Below, in pieces: positions 1 to 5,844 of a stretch of DNA of 8,147 nt. Positions within the stretch are counted from its first letter, which is position 1, and every line of letters starts with the position of its first letter. The notes beneath the pieces are model-generated. The model did no database searches. It saw nothing but the letters and a program-made list of their open reading frames with translations, and was not told the DNA's origin. The stretch spans positions 1-8,147 of the forward strand of contig DATAYF010000257.1 in assembly GCA_036272735.1 (NCBI GenBank), written 5' to 3'. The position numbers were made by a program, and so were the translations under genes. The stretch comes from DATAYF01 sp036272735. GTDB taxonomy: Bacteria > Chloroflexota > Ktedonobacteria > Ktedonobacterales > Ktedonobacteraceae.

Positions 1-290
1 CCTGGCATAATCTTCCCGATATTATAGCCATCAAATATGTCCATAACGTTGGCCTAGTCATGTCTGTCTGGCAAGCAAAGAAGCTCAAAGCCAGCAATAA
101 AGTTGATATTCATGTGATTCGTGAATTGGCTGATACCTGTATTCAGCACAATGCTACCAAAGGGGTGATTGTTACCACTACCACACTTACTCAAGACGCA
201 CTGAAACGCGTCGAACAAGATCGTTACTTGCTCCACAAAGTGGATGGCAATGATCTTCTCACGTGGATACGAAAAGGAGAACGAGGATAG
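1..290 (+). CDS. Mrr-like restriction endonuclease, C-terminal part (5' end outside window)
   Basis: The reading frame is already open at position 3 and runs to a TAG at 288-290, so only about the last 95 residues of a longer protein are present. The segment reads like the end of an Mrr_cat (type IV restriction endonuclease-like) nuclease domain. A strand ends in W-Q-A-K, the Q-x-K half of the PD-(D/E)xK-type active site. It is followed by a V-D-I-H-V-I-R-E-L helix, then the A-T-K-G-V-I-V-T-T-T-T-L-T strand-turn and a closing D-G-N-D-L-L-T-W-I segment, all characteristic of this family. The upstream catalytic Asp and any N-terminal DNA-recognition domain lie outside the window. Mrr-type enzymes cleave modified foreign DNA, but the domain also occurs in proteins of other roles, so substrate is unknown. 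An ATG at 60 exists internally, but the homology extends upstream of it. Confidence 0.72.
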   Translation, partial: WHNLPDIIAIKYVHNVGLVMSVWQAKKLKASNKVDIHVIRELADTCIQHNATKGVIVTTTTLTQDALKRVEQDRYLLHKVDGNDLLTWIRKGERG

Positions 291-475
291 CAACTGAAAA
301 AAATTTATGAGGAATATAAAGTTCCACTCTAATGGCTTGCCAATATCCCATTGAGAAAAAGGACTGGCAACGATCCGACCCTAGTCCGCCTCATGTGGCT
401 TGATTGGTGAGTGAAGTGGGCATTGAAGAACTGCGAACATGCAGGCATCTCTCATTGGTAAAGAAAGGATAATAG

Positions 476-700
476 ATGGACGTATACCAAAATTTGGCGC
501 AATACTTCGATTGCCTGTACATCACTGTACAGGCTACTTGTGTGAACGCTGCTCCGCTAGTCGGCATGACGCCGGAGGTATTGGCGTTATACGTGTATGG
601 TCAATTGCAAGAGGAAATCAATGGAGGCGTACTGGGTCGTGATTGGGTTGTGGCGACCTGGGCAGAGACGAAAGAGCGAATAATGCAAGCCGCGTCGTGA
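476..700 (+). CDS. small hypothetical protein, 74 aa
   Basis: This is an unrecognised 74-residue protein. The ATG is preceded by AGAAAGGA at 462-469 with a 6-nt gap, a good Shine-Dalgarno arrangement and the main reason to believe the gene. The product looks like an ordinary small soluble protein. The first half is aromatic and Cys-containing (Y-Q-N-L-A-Q-Y-F-D-C-L-Y then T-C-V-N-A). The second half is probably helical (M-T-P-E-V-L-A-L-Y-V-Y-G-Q-L-Q-E-E-I) and ends with D-W-V-V-A-T-W-A-E-T. There is no signal peptide, membrane segment or known motif. A 7-bp inverted repeat (688-694 with 705-711) overlaps the stop codon. A competing 67-codon frame at 439-642 lacks such a ribosome site and has a less protein-like composition. 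No function is proposed. Confidence 0.55.
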   Translation: MDVYQNLAQYFDCLYITVQATCVNAAPLVGMTPEVLALYVYGQLQEEINGGVLGRDWVVATWAETKERIMQAAS

Positions 701-711
701 TTAGCGCGGCT
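688..711 (+). terminator. hairpin over the stop of the small ORF (weak terminator candidate)
   Basis: AGCCGCG (688-694) pairs perfectly with CGCGGCT (705-711) around a 10-nt loop. It is GC-rich and sits exactly at the end of the 476-700 gene, but only CCTCTT follows instead of a real T-run. It may be a weak terminator or a 3'-end stabilising hairpin. Confidence 0.3.
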
Positions 712-741
712 CCTCTTAAGAAAATAGCACGTCAGATGAAG

Positions 742-777
742 GGACACGCACCAGCTTGTTAATTGCTGTCCTTTTTT
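742..777 (+). terminator. hairpin plus T6 tract (terminator candidate, inside repeat copy A)
   Basis: CAGC (752-755) can pair with GCTG (765-768), and GGA (742-744) with TCC (769-771). Six Ts follow directly at 772-777. This is a plausible intrinsic terminator for the small gene at 476-700. The stem is short and interrupted, and the same stretch belongs to the interspersed repeat family also seen at 2443 and 5486. Confidence 0.35.
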
Positions 778-795
778 GTCCCTTTTGAGCTCAAG
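742..795 (+). repeat. interspersed repeat, copy A (partial)
   Basis: Positions 742-760 match 2443-2461 (copy B) at 18 of 19 bases, with core GGACACGYACCAGCTTGTT. The following GTCCTT...GTC...CTTTTGAG stretch resembles the GTCCTTCGTCGCGCTTTAGAG region of copy B with lower identity. Copy A is thus a more degenerate or partial member. Confidence 0.45.
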
Positions 796-939
796 AAGGA
801 TGGCTTTTGTTTATTATTATTTGTCCTTCTTTGTACAATTTACGAGGGTATTCTCCTTGATGAGTACAGATCTTGATGTGTTTTGTGTACTCTAGCAGAG
901 AAGGCTCCATGTCTTTTTCTTTCCCCTCCTTTTCTCCTA

Positions 940-957
940 CCGCGCCAGGAAGCGCGG
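940..957. repeat. perfect GC-rich stem-loop downstream of the phosphotransferase gene
   Basis: CCGCGC (940-945) and GCGCGG (952-957) form a 6-bp stem around a 6-nt loop, about 22 bp past the stop of the minus-strand phosphotransferase gene. No T-run follows on the minus strand, so it is not a canonical intrinsic terminator. It may still be a 3'-end hairpin of that transcript. Confidence 0.35.
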
Positions 958-978
958 CCATGTCATGGGGAGTGTTCC

Positions 979-2007
979 TTACCCAATCACCTGCATCGCA
1001 TGCTGAAGAAAACCCAGAACGCGGCTGCGATACTCCGCGTGGCTCTCAAAATCATCTTCATCGCGCAGACCTTCTCCGCCGATCACCGCGATCTGCTGTT
1101 GCAGCGTCCGTAAACAACGGACCGCCAGGCGTGGTGCGAAGTCGGAGAACAAGAGATTGTGACGCTCCAGATAGCGCTCAACGATGCCCGCCCGATCCAA
1201 TGGGTACCAGCTATAGATCCAGTACATCGCCATGCCGACATGCGGGTCCTCAAAACACGCTCCCGTAAAATCAATGAACCCCGTCAAGCCGACGCCTTCA
1301 AACAGGAAATTCCCTTGATTGTAGTCTCCGCTTGAAAAAGCTAGCGGGGTCTGAAGCGCCGCCACAACGGGGGTTAAGCGTTCTACCGCCTGAACAAAGA
1401 TCGCTTCGGTGAACCACGGACCGCCACCCGCAACGATCGCCTGGAGTTCCATGTGCAAGGTCCGTTGTGGCAAGCGTTCAGCCAGACCATCCTGTTTGAG
1501 CGGTTCAGCCAACAGATGCAGGCGCTCAACCCCTTCCAGTACAAGGTGCAGCGCATGATCGATCTCTTTCGCCGTCGCATCCCAGGACCAGCCGAGCAAA
1601 TCCTGGCCGGGTAGGACATTCAAGAGCATCATCAAGCCCGCCTCCGGTTGCGTGGGATCGAGCACCGGACCCGCCAGGATGGTCGGTACAGGTAGGCCAT
1701 GCTTAGCAAGAGATGGCAGAACTTTCGCCTCGCGTTCCACACCTCCAGGCGTATAGTCCATGCGCAGAATAACCACCTGTTCTTCACCATCTGGAAGAGC
1801 TACCCGCACCCAGACAGGGCATGGCAACCGCACCGTCCGATGAAACCGCGCCGACACAATACGGGTCCCTCGCGAGTAGATCGAGAGAACAAAGGCTTCC
1901 TGAAAAGCCGAGAGGGGCCGCGTCATATCGCCAGGCGGCTTCCATAAGAGATTTCTGTCGGGATGCGCGGGAATGCGGGCCCTCGGGTCATCTGGGGCTT
2001 GCTCCAT
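979..2007 (-). CDS. APH/choline-kinase-fold phosphotransferase, 342 aa
   Basis: This is probably a cytosolic small-molecule kinase of the aminoglycoside phosphotransferase (APH) superfamily. The N-lobe shows V-V-I-L-R-M-D (79-85, Arg at the usual ATP-Lys/Arg position), E-R-E-A-K (91-95, helix-C Glu), H-G-L-P-V-P (103-108) and the hinge-like L-M-M-L-L-N-V-L-P-G (125-134). The catalytic loop is F-S-S-G-D-Y-N-Q-G-N-F-L (224-235). D228 and N233 sit where HGDxxxxN requires, but the usual His is Ser226. The metal-binding Asp is in G-F-I-D-F (D246), followed by the typical A-C-F-E-D-P. Length is normal for the family. GGAG lies about 10 nt upstream of the ATG. The gene stands alone, with non-coding DNA on both sides. 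The substrate cannot be told: antibiotic resistance is possible but so is sugar, amino-alcohol or homoserine-like phosphorylation. Confidence 0.85.
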   Translation of the reverse strand: MEQAPDDPRARIPAHPDRNLLWKPPGDMTRPLSAFQEAFVLSIYSRGTRIVSARFHRTVRLPCPVWVRVALPDGEEQVVILRMDYTPGGVEREAKVLPSLAKHGLPVPTILAGPVLDPTQPEAGLMMLLNVLPGQDLLGWSWDATAKEIDHALHLVLEGVERLHLLAEPLKQDGLAERLPQRTLHMELQAIVAGGGPWFTEAIFVQAVERLTPVVAALQTPLAFSSGDYNQGNFLFEGVGLTGFIDFTGACFEDPHVGMAMYWIYSWYPLDRAGIVERYLERHNLLFSDFAPRLAVRCLRTLQQQIAVIGGEGLRDEDDFESHAEYRSRVLGFLQHAMQVIG

Positions 2008-2505
2008 TGTATGATTGCTCCGCTTCCTTCATGAAACATATGCGATCATGATACCTTAAGCGCGGCTATTTTGCCAGGCCACTTCACTACGGCATTGACT
2101 ACCTGCTCATCTCTTAAGTTCACGCCTATGGGTACTACCCTCCTTGAGATGGCATCCTCCTTAATCCTCTTGGACATAAAAAGGCGAGAAGCGATCTGAT
2201 CTCACATGCCTCTAGCTTTCTTAAATGTGTTAGAGGTGGGGGAGAGTCGAACTCCGCAATGGCGTATTTTGAGGTGGCTTGTAATCTGCCTCGACTGGCT
2301 TCTCTGGCTATTTTAGGTTTTTATTTTGTCAAATCTTGTCTCGCTTTTATAACGTGCGTCAAACGGTTTTGCTCCCAAATGTGAGTGTGGAGAAAGGCAA
2401 TCCTACTCTAATAGCTTGCTAGTTATCTAAGTGTCGAGAGCCGGACACGTACCAGCTTGTTTGTAGGTAGCCTCTATAGTCCTTCGTCGCGCTTTAGAGA
2501 CCGCT
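2008..2505. other. 498-bp intergenic region
   Basis: No credible coding frame is visible on either strand. From left to right it holds the leader of the minus-strand phosphotransferase gene (its GGAG site but no clear -10/-35), a T-arm-like sequence at 2241-2255, one TCTAATAGCTTGCT motif at 2408-2421, and interspersed repeat copy B from 2443 onward. Confidence 0.6.
2233..2260 (-). other. tRNA/tmRNA 3'-end-like sequence (possible att remnant)
   Basis: Read on the minus strand, GGAG-TTCGACT-CTCC (2255 to 2241) is a T-arm with the canonical TTCRANY loop. It is followed by CCCACCTCTA-ACA, close to a tRNA or tmRNA acceptor 3' end, with ACA where CCA would be. No matching 5' half, D-arm or paired anticodon stem is found, so this is not a functional tRNA. 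Integrases of the type encoded at 3203-4228 often use tRNA or tmRNA 3' ends as attachment sites, so an att remnant is a reasonable but unproven reading. Confidence 0.3.
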
Positions 2506-2518
2506 TTGTGTTTTTGGG
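2443..2518 (+). repeat. interspersed structured repeat, copy B
   Basis: The right part (2471-2518) matches 5509-5556 at 41 of 48 positions without gaps, and the left part (2448-2470) matches 5486-5508 with a small gap. CTCTA (2472-2476) pairs with TAGAG (2495-2499), giving a stem kept in copy C. The left 19 bases also match copy A at 742-760. Similarity to copy C ends near 2518-2527, where YwqG-like coding sequence begins. Confidence 0.6.
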
Positions 2519-3102
2519 CGTTGCCCTATGATCCCTTGCATCTTTTGCCAGCTAAGGGATGGCTTTTCTTTTTCTTTGATATCGATGCCTTCTTCGACTC
2601 ATGGCCTCGTCGTCAGGGCAGCTGGCGTGTATTGTATGACAACAGTGCGCTGACAGCCCTCCAACGGGTTGCCATTCCAGAGACGATAGCCAAGCGCCGC
2701 CACTATCGTCCGAGTGCTGTGGCCTATTCCACGGAGATCACGTTGCCAGATTATAGCCAGTATGATTCCATCTCTCTTGCGCGACTAGGGTTGTCAGAAT
2801 TGCTCACCGAGGAAGAAGAGCGGTCCTACTATGAGGTACAAGCCCAGCTTGCAGGAACGGCTGGAACGAAATACCATATTCCTCTTCACCGCCTTCTGGG
2901 ACACCCCGATGTCGTTCAATGGGATATGCACCGCGATCTTGAAGGCACACCAACCGACTGGCAGCTCCTGTTCCAGATGGATAGCGACGATGTTCCGGAA
3001 ACCGAGTGGGGAGATACCGGACGGATTTACTGCTGGATTCGTACACGCGACCTGGCAAAGAGAGATTTCAGTGGGGTCGAGTTGATTTTACAATCGACCT
3101 AA
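2506..3102 (+). CDS. YwqG-like (DUF1963) protein, 5'-truncated
   Basis: The protein has 198 residues from a TTG codon. It matches the C-terminal two thirds of the YwqG/DUF1963 family, which has no established enzymatic role. Recognisable family segments are P-Y-D-P-L-H-L-L-P-A-K-G-W-L-F-F-F-F-D (7-25), H-R-L-L-G-H-P-D-V-V-Q-W-D-M (128-141), W-Q-L-L-F-Q-M-D-S-D (152-161) and the closing W-G-D-T-G-R-I-Y-C-W-I followed by a D-L (168-183). The N-terminal part with the usual W-P and A-Q-I-N-L segments is missing. No good ribosome site precedes the TTG, and the first codons lie inside repeat copy B. It is therefore probably a remnant whose start was replaced, although translation from the TTG cannot be excluded. 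Confidence 0.7.
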   Translation: MCFWALPYDPLHLLPAKGWLFFFFDIDAFFDSWPRRQGSWRVLYDNSALTALQRVAIPETIAKRRHYRPSAVAYSTEITLPDYSQYDSISLARLGLSELLTEEEERSYYEVQAQLAGTAGTKYHIPLHRLLGHPDVVQWDMHRDLEGTPTDWQLLFQMDSDDVPETEWGDTGRIYCWIRTRDLAKRDFSGVELILQST

Positions 3103-3202
3103 GTAAGCTAAGGCTATTTTTGATACCTGTCTGTCAATGCTTGTAGTGATTAGAGCTTTCTCGAATTGCTCAGTTCTATCTTAAGTTGGTCTCAAAACTG
3201 TC

Positions 3203-4228
3203 TTGACAATGGGGGAGGCTTTAGCCAAACGTCGAGAAGTCTTGAATGACCTGGCTACGGGAATGCTGGCGACTGGTCCCCAACAGGCGGTAAAGCAGTT
3301 CCTTGAATATTGGCTTGAGGATGTATACAAGTTATCTGCTCGGTTAACGACCTATAGGAATTGTCGCATACTCGTTTATAAACATATTATCCCTGAACTT
3401 GGACATATTAAATTACAGAATTTGACGGTCCAGCGTGTTCAGTCTTTCTATGCAAAGAAGCTAAAGGACGGTACTACTGCAAGCAGGGTAAAAAACATCC
3501 ATGCTACTCTGCACACTGCTCTAGAGTATGCCAGACGTATCAGGCTTGTCTCGATGAATGTGTGTAATGACGTACAACTACCTGGGCGAGAGAAGCCTAA
3601 CCGCCAATTTTTGACGCCTGAGCAGGCTCAATTGCTTTTACGGAAGGTGCAAGGTCATCCTCTAGAAGGGATAGTAATTCTGGCTCTTGCAACTGGCATG
3701 CGTGAAGGTGAAGTACTCGGTCTTCGATGGTCAGACGTTGATCTCGATTTAGGAATACTTCGCGTTAATCGCACAGTGACCTATGTTACAGGTCATGGAT
3801 GTGTCGAGGGTGAACCGAAAACGGGGACGAGCAAGCGCGGCGTTATGCTGCCACTAATGTTTGTAGATGTGTTGAAACGGCATCGATTGAATCAGCTAGA
3901 AAAGCGTATAGCAGCTGGTGCTGCCTGGGTGGATCGTGATCTTGTATTCCCTGGCGATCATGGTGATTTTTTGATCTCTGATACCCTTTTAAGGCGTTTC
4001 CATCGGCTTTTAGAGCAGATAGGCTTACCTCGTATACGATTTCATGATCTGCGACATAGTGCAGCTACGTTGTTACTCAGTATGGGTGTTCAGATGAAAG
4101 TGATACAGGAGCTTTTAGGACATAGCAGCATTAATATCACAGCTGACATCTATTCTCATGTGCTACCACCGACACATAGAGAGGCGATAGATAAGATGGG
4201 TAATTTTTTGGATCGGACTCTTAGCTAA
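3203..4228 (+). CDS. tyrosine recombinase / phage-type integrase, N-terminally truncated
   Basis: This is a site-specific recombinase that would cut and rejoin DNA through a 3'-phosphotyrosine. The core-binding domain covers about residues 28-120 (F-L-E-Y-W-L-E-D ... Y-A-K-K-L ... H-A-T-L-H-T-A-L-E-Y-A). The catalytic domain follows with all active-site residues: R167 (A-T-G-M-R-E-G-E), K206 (E-P-K-T-G-T-S-K-R), H281 and R284 (F-H-D-L-R-H-S-A-A-T), H307 (L-L-G-H-S-S-I) and Y317 (D-I-Y-S-H-V). The start is TTG at 3203, with an ATG two codons later. Neither has a ribosome site, and an in-frame stop lies at 3182. Relatives usually begin with a further arm-type DNA-binding domain. Here only its tail (E-A-L-A-K-R-R-E-V-L-N-D-L-A-T-G) remains, so the gene has lost its 5' end. 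It probably belonged to an integrative element or prophage. Confidence 0.85.
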   Translation: MTMGEALAKRREVLNDLATGMLATGPQQAVKQFLEYWLEDVYKLSARLTTYRNCRILVYKHIIPELGHIKLQNLTVQRVQSFYAKKLKDGTTASRVKNIHATLHTALEYARRIRLVSMNVCNDVQLPGREKPNRQFLTPEQAQLLLRKVQGHPLEGIVILALATGMREGEVLGLRWSDVDLDLGILRVNRTVTYVTGHGCVEGEPKTGTSKRGVMLPLMFVDVLKRHRLNQLEKRIAAGAAWVDRDLVFPGDHGDFLISDTLLRRFHRLLEQIGLPRIRFHDLRHSAATLLLSMGVQMKVIQELLGHSSINITADIYSHVLPPTHREAIDKMGNFLDRTLS

Positions 4229-4386
4229 CTTGCTGCTCTTTGAGAAGCAGATTACGCCATACGAATCATCCTATAGCGTGAGGCCGCCCCTCAGACTGAT
4301 CCAGACAATGTGGTTTAAACACTCGTAAGGTCGGATGGGCGAAAATGCTCACCTCCTTACCTGAGAAGCGGCATCATTGAGAATGG

Positions 4387-4890
4387 TTAGAGAAGCTGAC
4401 GCGTCAGCCATGCCTCGATCGCCGGCTTGTGCTCGTTGTAGTGCCCAAACGTATCACCCTCGGCGGTCGTCCAGAGCGCGTTTCCTTCCATCCAGGCAAA
4501 GCGCCCTGGATCAAACAGATCTCCCTCGCCAAGTGCCTCAGTTGCTGCCAGAAGCTGCTGATAGGAAGCATGAAAATCCTGTTTGACCTCCGCCAGTGGG
4601 CGCGAGCGGTTCGCAGCAAAGGTTGTATTATTGAACTGATCTATCTCCTCATCTGTTTTGATCGAGGGTGTGAGTTGCGGCTGTTGATTGTGCTGGGCGG
4701 CCTCAAAGATCTGAGCAGCGCGCCCTTGCCAGGTTGCCAGATGAGCCAGAATATCTTTGAGCGACCAGTCGCCGCTCACGCCCGACTCGGTCAACTGCGC
4801 TTCGCTGAGCGGGGCGAGTAATGCTTCAAATGCCGTATAGCTATGCTCCATCATTTCGAGCAGTTCAGCTTTATTCGTTGGGGTAGACAT
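4387..4890 (-). CDS. ClbS/DfsB family four-helix (DinB-like) protein, 167 aa
   Basis: This is a DinB/YfiT-fold helical bundle of the ClbS/DfsB group (DUF1706). The first helix (N-K-A-E-L-L-E-M-M-E, 6-15) and the signature G-D-W-S-L-K-D-I-L-A-H-L-A-T-W (40-54) are diagnostic. The end carries G-H-Y-N-E-H (149-154). H50, H150 and H154 are placed as in the metal- or ligand-binding site of DinB-like proteins. ClbS itself is the colibactin self-resistance hydrolase, but most relatives are uncharacterised and no genotoxin genes are nearby, so a protective or detoxifying role is only a guess. The ATG is preceded on the minus strand by AAAGGGA at suitable spacing. The gene is monocistronic, with a leader of nearly 200 nt if the promoter proposed at 5087-5115 is right. 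Confidence 0.85.
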   Translation of the reverse strand: MSTPTNKAELLEMMEHSYTAFEALLAPLSEAQLTESGVSGDWSLKDILAHLATWQGRAAQIFEAAQHNQQPQLTPSIKTDEEIDQFNNTTFAANRSRPLAEVKQDFHASYQQLLAATEALGEGDLFDPGRFAWMEGNALWTTAEGDTFGHYNEHKPAIEAWLTRQLL

Positions 4891-4934
4891 AAGGAATCCC
4901 TTTCAGGTAACGCGAAATACTTGGGAAAGAGATG

Positions 4935-4950
4935 GAGGCAAGCTTGCCTC
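4935..4950. promoter_or_regulatory. perfect 16-bp palindrome upstream of the ClbS-like gene
   Basis: GAGGCAAGCTTGCCTC is a perfect dyad with no spacer, centred about 52 bp before the ATG of the 4387-4890 gene. It could be an operator for a dimeric repressor acting on the leader of that gene. No regulator gene is present in the window. Confidence 0.35.
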
Positions 4951-5055
4951 TCGTTGACGTTTAGATGACCGCTGACAAAAGCTCCTATCTTGCAGAAGAC
5001 GATCTCATCGAGACAGTTCCGATCAGCAAACAAAGGAAACATACTTAACGTCAAT

Positions 5056-5067
5056 GTTATATATAAC
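5056..5067. repeat. AT-rich perfect palindrome
   Basis: GTTATATATAAC is a 12-bp perfect dyad in an AT-rich tract between the putative promoter and the ClbS-like gene. Alternating TA makes chance occurrence more likely than for the 4935-4950 palindrome. Confidence 0.25.
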
Positions 5068-5086
5068 TTATTTTATTTAGAAAAGT

Positions 5087-5127
5087 AACATACGTCTTTG
5101 TTTAACTGATGTCAACTCTGATGTCAA
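5087..5127 (-). promoter_or_regulatory. putative sigma70-type promoter for the ClbS-like gene
   Basis: On the minus strand TTGACA (5115-5110) is followed after exactly 17 nt by TATGTT (5092-5087). A second TTGACA lies 12 bp upstream (5127-5122) because CTGATGTCAA is directly repeated at 5106-5115 and 5118-5127. Transcription would run left toward the gene ending at 4387. The -35 is perfect and the -10 is 4 of 6. Confidence 0.35.
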
Positions 5128-5485
5128 AATGATTTGTGGAGGTATCATAAAAGATGTGGCTTAAGGTTTGAAACGGTTCGGAGTAGTGTATCAAAGGAGA
5201 TATCAGCACTACACCTTCTAGTATAGGCGTTGTTTGCGGCTTTGTCTACACCCCTTGTGTTGGGTGCCTTGAGCGTGGAATGGCATATTTTTGTCCATTG
5301 ATGCGCAATGAAGAGTAGTGAAATGTACCGTGACTGCTGTCAAAATTTGGCCTTTTTCACCTTTTTCTATGGTCTTAATGGCTTTGCTGTAGCCAGTATA
5401 CTATTGAGAAAAAAAGGAGCTTCAAACTGCTTCTAGTGTAGTTGAGAGTTACTTCTTTGCACGGCAAAGAGTCAAGAACAAACCT

Positions 5486-5556
5486 CGTACTGGCTTGTTT
5501 TGGGATGTCCTCTGTGGTCCTTCATTGCGCTCTAGAGGCCACTTTGTGTTTTTGGG
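5486..5556 (+). repeat. interspersed structured repeat, copy C
   Basis: This copy is homologous to copy B at 2443-2518. CCTCTG (5509-5514) pairs with TAGAGG (5533-5538). Relative to copy B the stem gains an outer C-G pair and changes an A-T to a G-T wobble, so pairing is preserved. All seven differences in the ungapped 48-bp block are transitions. Confidence 0.6.
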
Positions 5557-5625
5557 TATTGGTCTATTTCCTTTGTTGTTTGCCTGGGTTGCTGTAGTTA
5601 ATTAACTTTATCCCTCGTCAAGGTC

Positions 5626-5642
5626 GGAAGATTTGAACTTCC
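5626..5642 (-). other. tRNA T-arm-like sequence
   Basis: On the minus strand GGAAG-TTCAAAT-CTTCC is a perfect 5-bp T-stem with a 7-nt TTCRANY loop, followed by GACCTTG-A in acceptor position. The preceding AGCAGGGCTGAAAAAGCCTGCT (5665-5644) contains CTGAAAA, like a Phe anticodon loop, but its stem is wrong for a tRNA. No 5' acceptor strand is found. It is at most a tRNA relic and may be chance. Confidence 0.2.
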
Positions 5643-5724
5643 CAGCAGGCTTTTTCAGCCCTGCTTTCGGGTCGAATGATGGGCTTGTTGAGTACGAATA
5701 GCTCAAAATTTGTCTCTTGTTGTC

Positions 5725-5726
5725 TA
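5725..5726. repeat. left TA target-site duplication of the IS630 element
   Basis: The TA at 5725-5726 (preceded by C) and the TA at 7637-7638 (followed by G) flank the inverted repeats. Joining the flanks at one TA gives CTAG, the preferred IS630 target. Confidence 0.5.
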
Positions 5727-5756
5727 AATAGAACGGTGAAATCCTTGCGGGAAACG
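5727..5756 (+). repeat. left terminal inverted repeat of the IS630 element
   Basis: Begins AATAGAACGGTGAAA and ends TGCGGGAAACG. It pairs with the reverse complement of 7607-7636 with five mismatches, four of them transitions. Confidence 0.75.
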
Positions 5757-5844
5757 TGGTGGAATGAAGGATGGATGGATGAGCCGTGTGCGTTTCCTCG
5801 AAAGAGAGAGAACAGCGTTCATGGATCGTGATCTGGGTACTGGA

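Larger units (their letters stand above)
5055..5723. other. gene-free region of about 670 bp left of the IS element
   Basis: I see no supported gene. It contains the candidate promoter at 5087-5127 and a bulged hairpin in which GTAGTG (5183-5188) pairs with CACTAC (5207-5212). A TCTTAATGGCTTTGC motif lies at 5374-5388, followed by TATTGAGAAAAAAAGGA. Repeat copy C follows at 5486-5556, and a T-arm-like sequence at 5626-5642 beside a stem-loop at 5644-5665. It reads as repeat-rich intergenic DNA. Confidence 0.55.

Noticed and set aside
873..1268. Plus-strand frames opposite the phosphotransferase gene
   Set aside because: Most of their length is antisense to a well-supported gene, with Arg/Pro/Ser-rich composition typical of shadow frames.
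2200..2270. Possible intact tRNA or tmRNA gene
   Set aside because: Only the T-arm and acceptor 3' strand fit. The anticodon and D arms do not pair and the 5' acceptor is poor.
4349..4358. Perfect Shine-Dalgarno sequence AAGGAGGTGA on the minus strand
   Set aside because: No ATG follows at usable spacing and the only downstream frame is about 26 codons from a non-standard start.
4395..4408. Perfect 14-bp palindrome GCTGACGCGTCAGC
   Set aside because: It lies inside the last codons of the ClbS-like gene, where the coding sequence explains it; with no T-run it is not a terminator.
4851..5054. Minus-strand frame of 67 codons upstream of the ClbS-like gene
   Set aside because: It overlaps the start of the ClbS-like gene by 40 bases, has no ribosome site and no family-like sequence. 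It is more likely leader DNA.
5768..5780. Short GGAT tandem repeat
   Set aside because: There are only about three units, too short to call a microsatellite of interest.
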